A stretch of DNA of 14,171 bases from Nitriliruptoraceae bacterium (GTDB lineage Bacteria > Actinomycetota > Nitriliruptoria > Nitriliruptorales > Nitriliruptoraceae), in contig SLLJ01000156.1 in NCBI GenBank assembly GCA_007134165.1, positions 1 to 14,171 on the forward strand, in the 5' to 3' direction. Both the position numbers and the translations under genes were made by a program. Shown here piece after piece: positions 1 through 10,400 of this stretch; position 1 is the first letter of the stretch; the number at the start of each line of letters is the position of its first letter. The notes beneath the pieces are model-generated. The model made no database searches. It was not told the origin of the DNA and saw only the letters and a program-made list of their open reading frames with translations.

Positions 1-1
1 A

Positions 2-649
2 CACCCGGTCCTCGTCGAGCCAGGCGACGCCGGCCACGAGCCGTTCGGCGCCTGCTGCCGCTTGTGCGTCTGTAGTACCTGGACGTTGTGTGTGTCGAGG
101 GTGATGGTGCGGCGCGATGCGCTGCTCCTCGGCGCCCTCGCTGACCGCGTCCCTCCACGGCAAGACCGCCAGGAGACCGCGGAGACGCTGCTGGCGGAGT
201 GCCACGAGCTCGCCGACCGGCTCGACCCGCAGATCGGTCCGTTGTCCGCCTGGGTGGCACTGGCCGAGGCCGGACACGCACGTGCCACCGGCGCCGCCGA
301 TGCGGTCGAACGTTGGGCGACAGCGGTCGAGCGCTGTGACGAGTTGTCGCTGGTCTACCACACGGCCGACGCCCGCTACCGGCTCGCGCAGGCGCTGCTC
401 GACCACGACCGCCGTGACGAGGCAGCAGCACCCTTGCGGGTGGCGGCTGCCGTCGCCCGCGAGCTGGGTGCCGCCCCGCTCGAACGTGATGTCGTCGACC
501 TCGCCCGGCGTGCCCGCATCGACCTCGGCGACGAGCGACCGTCAGACGACACCGACGATCGCCTCGGCTCGCTCGTTGATCCGGTGCATGGTCGTGGACA
601 CCGCATAGAGCACCAGCCACCCACCAAGGGCGCCCTAGGCTCGCGATGA
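2..649 (+). pseudogene. C-terminal remnant of a LuxR/AAA-type large regulator (partial, HTH missing)
   Basis: This frame is open from the left edge to the TGA at 647-649, so the 5' end cannot be fixed; an internal ATG lies at 104-106. From about 110 to 545 the codons are strongly G/C-ending and the protein is Ala/Leu/Arg-rich and helical. The short stretches LAQALLDHDRRDEAAAPLR and RELGAAPLERDVVDLARRAR match the TPR-like C-terminal part of large ATP-binding regulators that normally run straight into a LuxR helix-turn-helix. No LTPREREVL-type HTH follows. Instead about 35 low-complexity residues with poorer codon use lead to the stop, which suggests the 3' end was lost or replaced. The part before about 104 is Cys-rich and looks unlike the rest. 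The gene converges on the biosynthetic operon and ends 31 bases from it. It could once have regulated that operon, but this is inference. It might instead be an intact HTH-less protein. Confidence 0.45.
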
Positions 650-680
650 CCCTCGCAGTCGGACGAGACCGGACCAAGCA

Positions 681-1427
681 TCAGGACCGGAAGCTCCCGT
701 CGAGACTCATCTCGAGCAGGTCCGGTGTCGTGCCAGCAGGCCAGCGCAACTCTTGCTCGTGGCCTTCCACGACCGCCGCGGCCACGAAGCCCGCATCGGG
801 TGCCAGATCGTGCACCGACCAGACGGCGGCCAGTGCGGGGTCACCGTCGATCGCGAGCAGCGCCGGCGGTGCGCGAGAGCTGACCTCGACGCTCTCCAGC
901 GCCCGGCTCAGCCCCGCACCGACCGCCTTCACGTAGGCTTCCTTCACCGTCCAGCCGCGCAGGACCGCGGCGTCAAGCTCGCCACGCGGACAGGCGGCGA
1001 GTGCAGCGCGCTCACGGGGCGAGAAACACAGGTCCGCGAGTCCCTCGGCCTCTGGCAGGGCGCGGCGGGCCTCCACGTCGACGCCGATCCGACGTCCCCG
1101 CGCGAGCGCGTAGAGGCCTAGTCCGTTCGAGTGGGACCAGCTCACCGTCACCGGGGGATCGCCGCTCGGAACGGCGAGCTCGGGCTTGCCGTGGGGGCCG
1201 TAGGAGAAGGCCAAATCGGCTGGGGCGCAGTCGACGTAGCGTGCGAGCAACAGACGCAACAGCCCGCGACGGGCCACGAACCGGTCACGGACATGCGCGA
1301 AGGCGAAGGCACCGGCCCGACGGCGCTCGTCGACCGACAGAATGCCGGCGAGCCTCCCGAGGGCTGCTGTGGCCGACTCGAGATCGAGCCGCCAGACGTG
1401 CACGTCCGGCCTGTCGAGCGGGATCAC
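681..1427 (-). CDS. Sfp-type 4'-phosphopantetheinyl transferase
   Basis: This 248-residue enzyme transfers the 4'-phosphopantetheine arm of coenzyme A to the active serine of carrier domains, turning apo-ACP/PCP into holo forms in the cytoplasm. Length and motifs fit the Sfp/Gsp family. An Arg-rich segment (about 47-64, FVARRGLLRLLLARY) and HGKPEL (79-84) precede SWSHS (96-100). The Mg-binding GVDVE motif is at 115-119 (D117, E119), and WTVKEAYVKAVGAGL (159-173) carries W159, K162, E163 and K167. The start is a GTG that overlaps the TGA of the upstream megasynthase gene (shared bases 1424-1427, GTGA), with a weak GGTGA-like Shine-Dalgarno just upstream inside the megasynthase gene, so translation is probably coupled. 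Its natural clients are most likely the ACP and PCP of that megasynthase. No downstream gene follows in the operon; after the TGA there are only 31 bases before the end of the convergent regulator remnant. Confidence 0.95.
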   Translation of the reverse strand: MIPLDRPDVHVWRLDLESATAALGRLAGILSVDERRRAGAFAFAHVRDRFVARRGLLRLLLARYVDCAPADLAFSYGPHGKPELAVPSGDPPVTVSWSHSNGLGLYALARGRRIGVDVEARRALPEAEGLADLCFSPRERAALAACPRGELDAAVLRGWTVKEAYVKAVGAGLSRALESVEVSSRAPPALLAIDGDPALAAVWSVHDLAPDAGFVAAAVVEGHEQELRWPAGTTPDLLEMSLDGSFRS

Positions 1428-4400
1428 GCCGTCACCGCCTGCAGTTCGTCGAGGCAGGCGCCCAACTGGGCGGCGAGGGCAACGACGTGGGGTTGCCGCA
1501 GCATCGTGTAGTGGTTGCCGGCGACCACGTGGCGTGTGACCCCGCCGCCGGCATGCTCCCCCCAGGCGGACGCGTTGTCCGTGGCCGAGTCGCCGCTGCG
1601 GTCTCGTGCCTCGAACAGTGTGAGCCGTCCGGCGTAGTGACGGGGGACGTGCGCACGCATCGCCTGCAGGTTGTGGGTCAACACCCGCAGGTGGCGGCGC
1701 AGCTCAGGCATGCCCATGTCCGGTGGGAGCAGGCCGGTTGCTCGTGGCTGCTCCAGCAGACAGGTCAGCTGCGCGTCCGGATCGAGCTGCCAGAAGTCGT
1801 CGGCCGACACCGTCAGCTGATCCGGGGAGAGCCCGATGTCCTGAGCGAAGCGGTGCAGCAGGACACCCTGGTCCGGGTGCGCGGGCTCGGCAAGCGCCGG
1901 GCTGTGAGGGGTATCGAGCAGTGCGAGGAACGCGACGTGCTCGCCCGCTGCCTCGAGCTGGCGGGCCATCTCGAACGCGATCATCCCGCCCATCGACCAG
2001 CCGCCGAGCAGATACGGGCCGGTGGCCTGCAACTCGCGCAGGGCAGCGACGTAGTTCGCCGCCATGTCCTCGATCTGGTCATGTGGTTGCTCGCCTGCGC
2101 GCAGTCCGACCGCTTCGAACGCGTAGAAGGGCCGTGCGGCCCCCATGGCGCGGGCCAGCTCGACGTAGCAGAAGACCGTGCCGCTGACGGGGTGGACCCA
2201 CACGAACGGACGCTCGTCGCCTCGCGGCTGCAGGGCGACCAGCGGCGAGCCGGGACGGTCCTGCGCGCGCAGCAGGCATGCCAGCCGTTCGATGGTGCGT
2301 TCTGCGATCAGGCTGGAGACGGGTAGGTCGGCGCCGAAGGCGGCACGGATGCGCGCGGTGGCGCGCATGGCGAGCAGGGAGTGGCCGCCGAGGTCGAAGA
2401 AGTCGTCGGTCACGCCGACTGGGCAACCCGGGAACAGACCCTCCCAGATCTGGACCAGGCGCAGCTCCACCGGATCGCGGGGGGCCGCAGGCTCGCTCGG
2501 CGGGCCGGAGCCCGGTCCGTGCGGGGCATCTCCCGCACGCTCGTGAGCCTCGTGAACGAGCCGCTCTCGGTCGACCTTGCCGCTCGCGGTGCGGGGGAGG
2601 TCATCACGCAGCAGGATCGAGCTCGGCAGCATGTAGTCGGGCAGACGGTCGGCTGCGTGGCGGTGCAGGTCCGCCACGTTCGCATGGTCACCGGCGACGG
2701 TTGCGAACGCGACGAGGCGCCGGTCGCCTGGCGCGGGCTCGCAGGCGACGACCGCGACTTCGCGGATCCCGGCATGCTCGTGAAGCGCGGCCTCGACTTC
2801 GCCGGGCTCCACCCGAAAGCCGCGCACCTTCACCTGCTGGTCGGCGCGGCCAAGGAACTCGATGTTGCCATCGGGGCGCCACCGGCCGAGGTCGCCGCTG
2901 CGGTACAGGCGTGCGCCGGGCGTGCTGTGCCACGGGTGCGAGATGAATCGCTGAGCGGTGAGGTCCGGCCGGTCGAGGTAGCCGCGGGCAAGGCCGGCGC
3001 CACCGATGCACAGCTCGCCGACCGCCCCGATCGGCACGGGCTGGAGGGCGTCGTCGAGGATGTGCACCGTCGCGTTGGCGATCGGCCGCCCGATGGGCGC
3101 GATCGTTGGCTCGGCAGTCGGACCGCAGCGCCAGTGCGTCGTTTCGATCGTGGCCTCGGTCGGTCCGTAGACGTGGTGCAGCTCCACTGGCAGCCGGGCG
3201 AGGAGACGCTCCTGCAGCTGGGTGGCAAGCGGCTCCCCCCCGCAGATCACCCGTCGGAGCGCCTGGCAGCGGTCGAGCTCGGGCTCGTCGACCAGGGCCT
3301 CGAGGACGGCGGGCACCGCTTGGAGCACTGTGACGGCCTCGTCGGCGACGAGCCGCACGAGGGCCGCGCTGTCGCTTGCGGTGGTTGGCGGCGCCATCAG
3401 GACGCGGGCGCCCGCCGTGAGGGGGCCGAACAGCTCCCAGACAGAGGGGTCGAACGTGAGAGGGGTGCGCTGGAGGACGGTGTCGGTCACAGTCAACGGG
3501 ATCGCATGCTGGCGCCAACGCAAGTGGTTGCAGACGGCGCGGTGCTCGACCATGACGCCCTTCGGTGTGCCCGTCGAGCCTGACGTGTAGATGACGTAGG
3601 CGAGATCGCGGGGGCCCACCCCGGTGCGGGGAGCTTCCTCTTCCCCGGGGGCCGTATCCTCCCAGGCGCCGTCGATCGCGACGACCGGAGCGCGAGTCGC
3701 CGGCAGGCCGCTCTGCAGCCGCTGCTGCGTCAGCACTGCGGCGGCGTTGGCGTCCTCGAGCTGGAACCGCAGGCGGTCCGCAGGATAGGTCGGGTCGAGA
3801 GGCAGGAAGGCGCCGCCGGCCTTGAGCACCGCGAGGGTCGCGACGAGGACATCCGTCGAGCGTTGCATGCAGACGCCGACGATTCGTTCGGGACCCACGC
3901 CGAGGGCACGTAGGTGGTGGGCGAGACGGTTGCTTCTGCGTTCGAGCGCGGCGTAGGTGAGCGAGACGTTGGCGGAGGCCGCCGCCACGGCGTGCGGGGT
4001 CGACTGGACCTGGGCCGCTACGAGCTCGTGCAGGCACTGGGATGCGCCGAAGTCCACGGCGGTGTGGTTCCACTCCACGACCACCCGGTGACGTTCGTCC
4101 GGGGTCATGAGCGGAAGCTCGGACAGCCGGCGGTCGGGGTCGGCCACGACGCCCTCGAGCAGGATGCGCAGGTGCTCGAGCATCCTTCGGACCGTGGCGC
4201 GATCGAAGCGGTCCGCGTTGTACTCGAGGACGCCACGCAGCCGCTCGCCGGTGTCGAGCAGCAGCGCGAGATCGGTGACCGCCGTACCACTCTCGACGTC
4301 GACGGGGCGCAGGTCGAGCCCGGCCACGCGCAACTCTGGCAGGCGCGCGTTGTGCAGGACGAGCATGGCCTCGAACAGTGGTTCGGGGCCGCCACCGCGC

Positions 4401-7400
4401 GCGGCCCGTACCGCCTCGACCACCCGCTCGAACGGCACGTCTTGGTGTTCGAACGCGTCGAGAGTCGCGGTGTGCGTGCGCTTCAGCAACTCCCTGAACG
4501 TTGGATCACCTCCGAGGTCGCCACGCAGCACGAGCGTGTTCATGAAGCAGCCGACGACCGTCTCGGCCTCCGGGTCACGGGTGGTGACGGGGGTGGCCAC
4601 GCACACGTCGTCCTGGCCGGAGTAGCGCCGCAGCAGTGTCTGGAATGCTGCGAGGAGCGTCGTGAACAGCGTGACCCCCTCGGTGCGGCTGAGCTGCTCG
4701 AGGGCGGCGGACACCTCAGAGGTGAGTGCGAAGGGCTCATGCCCCCCGCGACGGGGCGTGTGCGCCGCATCGGCGGCCGGTAGCCCGCGCAGAGATCCTC
4801 CAGGTCCCGGCATGCGCAGCCGGGTCTGCGCGCCAGTGAGCGTGCGGGTCCAGTAGTCGAGCTGGGTCGAGACGAGGTCGTCGTCGAGGCGTTCGTGTTC
4901 GCGCCGCACGTAGTCGACGTAGCGGAACGCCGGCGGTGGCAGGTCCGCTGGGCGCTGCGCGCTGGACGCCTCGTACAACGCCGCGACCTCCCGTGCGAAC
5001 CAGTTCATGGACCAGGCGTCGCAGGCGATGTGGTGCACCACGAGCAGCAGTACGTGCTCGTCGGGCGCCAACCGGAACAGCAGCACGCGCACCGGCGGGC
5101 CGTGTTCGAGGTCGAAGGGGCGGCGGATCTCCGCCGTCGCTCGGCGCTGCAGCTCGGCTTCGCGCTCGTCGAGCGGCTGGTCGCTGAGGTCCGCGACGGG
5201 CAGTGCAAGCCGCACCGCCGGCGCGAACGTCTGCGCCGGCTCACCGTCCGTGTCCTGAAAAGTCGCCCGCAGCACCTCGTGCCGCTCGACAGCGGCGTTC
5301 AGGCTGCGTTCGAGGGCCGCTGCGTCGAGGGGCCCGGCAAGCCGCGCGGCGGTGGGGATGTTGTAGGCCGGATTGTCCGGTTCCAGGCAGTGCAGGAACC
5401 ACAGCCGGCGCTGTTCGAAGGACAGGGGATACGCCTCGTCGTCGTCGCCGGCGGCGTCGGTATCGGAGTCCGGTGCTGCGTCGGAGAGCCGATCGAGCAC
5501 CGCGCCAGCCAGATCGCGTGCGCTCGCGCCCTGCAGGATCCTCACGACGGGGACCCGCACCTTGAGGTCGGTCTTGAGCGCGGTGGTCAACTCGACGGCC
5601 ATGAGGGAGTCGAAGCCCAGCTCGGGCAGCGGCCGGTCCGGGTCCACCCGATCCGCGGTTCCGCCGAGGACTCGTGCGACCTTCCCGACGACGTAGCGCT
5701 CGAGCGCCGCCCGGCGCTCCTGCGGCGCCGCGTCGTCGAGCAGCGCGAGCGGCGTCGCATCGGCGTCTGTCACCTCTCGGCCGCCGTCGTGCTCGGCAGC
5801 GGTCGCAAACGGCAGGAAGCGCCGGGAGGACGTGAGTGCGGGGTTGGTCGCCGTGACGATGGGCCAGTCGATGCGGGCGGCGATCACGTATGGCCTGTCG
5901 CGCCGCAGCAGTGCGCCGAGGGTGGCCACGGCCTGCTCGGGTGTGAACCCCACGAGTCCGCCGCGGAACACGTACTCGGCGACCTCCGGGTGCCGAGCGA
6001 CGTAGCCGACATCCGCTAACGCCCCCCAGCCCACGGTGAGTGCCGGCAGCCCGCGCGCCTGCCGGTGGGTGGCCAGCGCGTCGAGGAAGGCGTTGGCGGC
6101 CGCGTAGTTGCCCTGCAGCGGGTGCCCGAACACCGACGCGAGCGAGGAGAACAGGACGAAGAAGTCGAGCGGCTCGGCGGTCGTCAACCGGTGGAGGTTC
6201 CACGCACCGGCCACCTTCGGCTCGAGCACGCCGCGGAAGCGCTCCCGGTCGAGGCGGCCGAGCACGTCGTCGTCGAGCACCATCGCCGCGTGCACGACCC
6301 CCCGCAGGGGAGGCAGCTCCGCCCGGATGCGAGCGAGCACCCGCGCGACGTCGTCTGCGTTGCCGACGTCACCCTGCACGACGACGACCCGGGCGGACGC
6401 GCGCAGGGCCTCGAGCCCGGCGCCGTCGTCCTTGGGCCTGCCCGACCGGCTCATCAGCACGACGGTGCGCGCCCCCTGGCGCACGAGCCAGTCGGCGACG
6501 GCGAGCCCGAGGCCGCCGAGGCCGCCGGTGATGAGGTAGGTCCCCTCCGCCTGGCACAGCGCGGGCTCCCGCTCGGGGCTGACCGGATAGTGCGTCTCGT
6601 CGACGGTCAGGACCACCTTGCCGATGTGTCGGGCCTGCGCCATCAGGCGGAAGGCCTGCTCGGCTTCACCCAGGTCGAAGACCGTGTACGGCACGGGGGT
6701 GTAGCGCCCGTCGGCGAGCTGCTGCATGACGTCGAGCAGCAGGCGCTTTGCGCGCTCGGGCTGGTCGAGCGCGAGCTGGATGAGATCGACGGCGGTGTAG
6801 GTCAGGTTCCGCTGGAAGGGCGCAAGCCCGACTTGGGCGTCGTCGTAGATGTCGCGCTTGCCGAGCTCGACGAACCGGCCGTAGGGGCGCAGCAGGTCGA
6901 GGCTGGCCCGCATCGCCTCGCCGGCCAGTGAGTTCAGCACGACGTCCACGCCGTGCCCGTCGGTGCGCTGGCGGACCTCGTCGGCGAAGTTGAGCGACCG
7001 GGAATCCAGGACGTGCTCGATTCCCAGTGAGCGGAGGTGGTCGCGCTTCTCGGGGGTGCCGGCGGTCGCGAAGACCTCCGCCCCGACCCGCTCGCAGCAC
7101 TGTATGGCGGCGAGCCCCACCGCACCCGCGGCCGAGTGGATGAGGACCCGCTCTCCGGGTTCGACGCGGGCCACGTGCCGCAACGCGTAGTCCGCGGTGA
7201 CGAACGCGGTCGTGACCGATGCGGCCTCGGCGAACGTGAGCGCTGCGGGCTTGGGCACCGTCAGGCTCGCACGGGCAAGGACCCGCGAGCCGTGCGAGCC
7301 CCAGGTGAGCGCGATGACCTCGTCGCCGGGCTGGAACTCGTCCACGCCCGCCCCGCACGCGAGCACGACCCCGCTGCACTCGATCCCGAGCAGGTCGGGC

Positions 7401-10400
7401 GCCGGGCTCACCGCCTTGGCGGCGTCAGGCAGCATCCCCAACGCGAGGAGCACGTCACGGAAGTTGAGCCCCGAGGCGCGCACCCGCAGCGCGACCTCAC
7501 CCGGCCCGGGGTCGTGGTCGGGCGCGGCGCGCAGCACGAGGCTGGCCAGAGTGCCGGGCGTGTCGACCGCCAGGCAGAAGCGGTCGCTGTCGGCGGCACG
7601 CAGCTGCTCGGGCCCCGGCTGCTGCGCAGGCGCGCCCAGCGACGCGCGCTGCAGGCGGCGTACGAACCGACGCGGTCCGCGCAGCGCGAGCTCCTCCTCG
7701 GGGTCGTCGGAGCCGAGCTCGGCCGCGAGCGCGCTGACCTCGTCGCGCGTTGGCTCAGGGCTGAGGTCGACGAGCCGGCAGCGTGCCGCCGCCTGCTCGT
7801 TCATGAGGACCCGTCCCAGGCCCCACAACGGGGCTTGCGCGACCGCAGGCACGTCGTCGTGCCCAGGCACGGGCTGGGAGCCCCCGGTGATCAGCCACAC
7901 CGACGGCCGTGGCTCGGCGGCTTCCAGCGCCTGCGCGAGGGCGAGCGCGCTCTCGGAGCCGAGGCGCTGCGCGTCCATGACCGCCGCCGTGGATGCCGCC
8001 GGGCCCGCGCTGTCCGCGGTGTCGAGCCCCCACAGGTGCACCACACCATCCGGGTCCTCCCCGGACCCCCGGAGGTCGGCCAGCAGCCGCTCGAACGCTG
8101 CCGCGTCGTCGGGCGGGACCTCGAGCGTGCCGTCGGCCCGCCGACGGTGCGTCCGCCCCCGGGCGACGAGCGTGGCGGTGTCGCCGCGCCCGCGTAGCTC
8201 AGCGGCGAGGCGGGCGCCCACTCCCCCCTCGTCGGTGAGGAGCAGCCAGCGTCGTGGCGTCGCTGCGTCGGCCCCTGCCGGGTCGGCGACTGGCGCGCGC
8301 GCCAGCACGACCGTCTGCAGGGGGCCGCCCGCGCGCTCGCCCGCGTCGAGGGCGCTGGCCTGCTCGTAGCCGCAGTCGGTGAGCAGCCCGCGCCACTGCT
8401 CGGGCCCGAGGAGCGGGTAGGCGGGCCGCAGGTCGGTGTCGGTGAAGCGCCACCAGCCGTCCAGCAGACCGAAGACGAGGTTGTACCAGGCCGCCCGACG
8501 GGTGAGCTCCAGCACTGCGAGGACACCGCCGGGCGCAAGCAGCGTGCGCAGATGGCCGGCCGTGGTGCGCAGGTCGGCAGTCGTGTGCAGCACGTTGGCC
8601 GCCACGACGACATCGAAGGAGCCGGGCGTGAACCCTTGTGCACTCGGGTCGGTCTCGACGTCGAGCACCTCGAAGCGCATACCCGAACGCGCGCCGAACC
8701 GCTCGCAGGCGGTGGCCACGAAGTGCGGCGAGATGTCGGTGAACACGTACTCGGCCCCTGCCGGCAGCGCGGGGAGGATGCCGGCGGTCGCTGCCCCGGT
8801 GCCCGCACCCACCTCGAGGACGCGCAGCGGCGCGCCATCTGGCGCTGCGTCGAGAGCGGCGGCCACGGCGTTGGCGAGGTGGGGGTGGTAGGCACGGCAC
8901 GTGGGGCTGTTGTGGTACATCCGGGCGAGGAGCTCGAGGGCCTCGTCGGTGAGCAGGACCTCTCGGGGGTCCGTGTCGCCGCGGAGGACGTCGGCGAGCG
9001 CCTCCCCACCCCTGCGCACGAGGTCGGCTTCGGCGGTGAACGCCGGCGCTCTGGCCCTGAGCGCGTCGAGTTCGCCCCGCAGCGCGGCGTGGTCACCAGG
9101 CACGGGCGTGCCACCGCTCTCCTCGACCATCCGCACGAGCTCACCGAAGAGCTGCCGGTGGCGGGGGTCCACCCCGAGCCGGTCCACGCTGGTGTGATCC
9201 GCGTGGTCTGCGCTCCAGCCGAGCGTTTCGAGCGCGATGCGCGTGTAGCCAACGGCGAGGCGGTCGAGGCCGGGAGCAGCCAGCGCGTAGTAGGCATCGA
9301 TGTCCGGGTGCTGTTCAGGCGCTGCGCCCGTCGCGAGGGCGGCGCGAACCTCGGCCACCGAGCGTACCGCCGCCACGCGCGGCGTGTCTGCACCCTCGCC
9401 CGGGACCTCCTCCCACTGCAGGTCATACAGCCAGCTGTCGATGTCCTCCTCGGCGGCGGAGCCGCCGGACTCCTTCTCGAGCACGGTGAGGCGCAAGCCC
9501 TCGCACGTGAGCGCGATCGTGCCGTCGTCACCAACGAGGGTGACGTCACCTTCGATCAGGGCGCCGTCAGCGTGGCGGACCACCGCATGTGCCCAGAACC
9601 TCCCACCGGGGCGGTGGTGGAACGCGACCCGTCGGAGCGCGACGGGGAACAGCGGGCCTGGCGGCTCCTCGCCGCGGCCCGCAGACACGCCCGCGGCGGC
9701 AACGAGGAGCTGGAAGGCAGAGTCGAGCAACGCGGGGTGGACCGCATAGGCGTCCACCGGCAGGTCCACGCCGGCCGGGAAGCCGACCAGCGCGAGCGCC
9801 TCGTGCTCGCCTGCCCGGACATCCCTGAGTCCTCGGAACGGGGCCCCGTAACGGAACCCGTACTGTTCGAGCACGCCGTAGTAGTCCGCCGGAGCCACTT
9901 GCTCGCGACACCGTTCGCGCACGTGGGAGAGGTCGAGGTGGCCGGACGAGTCGTCGGCAGCACCGGTCAGCCGGGCGTCGGCACCGGTGCGCAGCGCGGC
10001 GGTCGCATGCAGGGTCCAGGCCGTGTCCTGCCGGTCGTCGGCACTGTGGACCTCCAGGGCTGCGTCCCGCGGGTGGTGCAGAAGGTGCAACGCGTGGTCG
10101 CGGCCCTCGGCGAGGAACAGCAGCCTGCTGAACTCGACCCGCTCGAGCGTCACCGGGGTTTCAGGGTGGAGCCTGCGGGCTGCTGCGATGGCCATCTCCA
10201 CGTAGCCGGCTCCGGGGAACACCGCGCTGTCCTCGACCACGTGCGCGTCGAGGTAGTCGAGTCGGGGATCGGCGAGACTGCCCTGCCAGGCAGGGTGGGG
10301 TGCGGCGAGCTGCCGTCCGAGCAGAGGATGGTGGGTATCGACGCCGGCGGGGCGGGTCGCCGAGACTGCCGGCTGGTCGAACCAGTGCCGCTCCCGTTGC

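Noticed and set aside
1..61. Minus-strand reading at the left edge with a protein-like stretch (GAERLVAGVAWLDEDRV).
   Set aside because: Only about 20 convincing residues are visible, no ATG or GTG start fits, and the plus-strand frame is also open there. It cannot be called from this window.
650..680. Search for a shared terminator between the convergent PPTase gene and the regulator remnant.
   Set aside because: No hairpin with a reasonable stem was found in these 31 bases.
376..681. A 101-codon minus-strand frame whose ATG overlaps the PPTase stop (TGATG), which looks like a coupled third operon gene.
   Set aside because: The translation is a Ser/Arg-rich shadow of the better-supported plus-strand regulator fragment and matches nothing recognisable.
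7891..9549. A 552-codon minus-strand frame, and a similar 461-codon one at 2688-4073, overlapping the megasynthase in another frame.
   Set aside because: They are Arg/Ser/Pro-rich shadow translations of the true frame, with no domain content.
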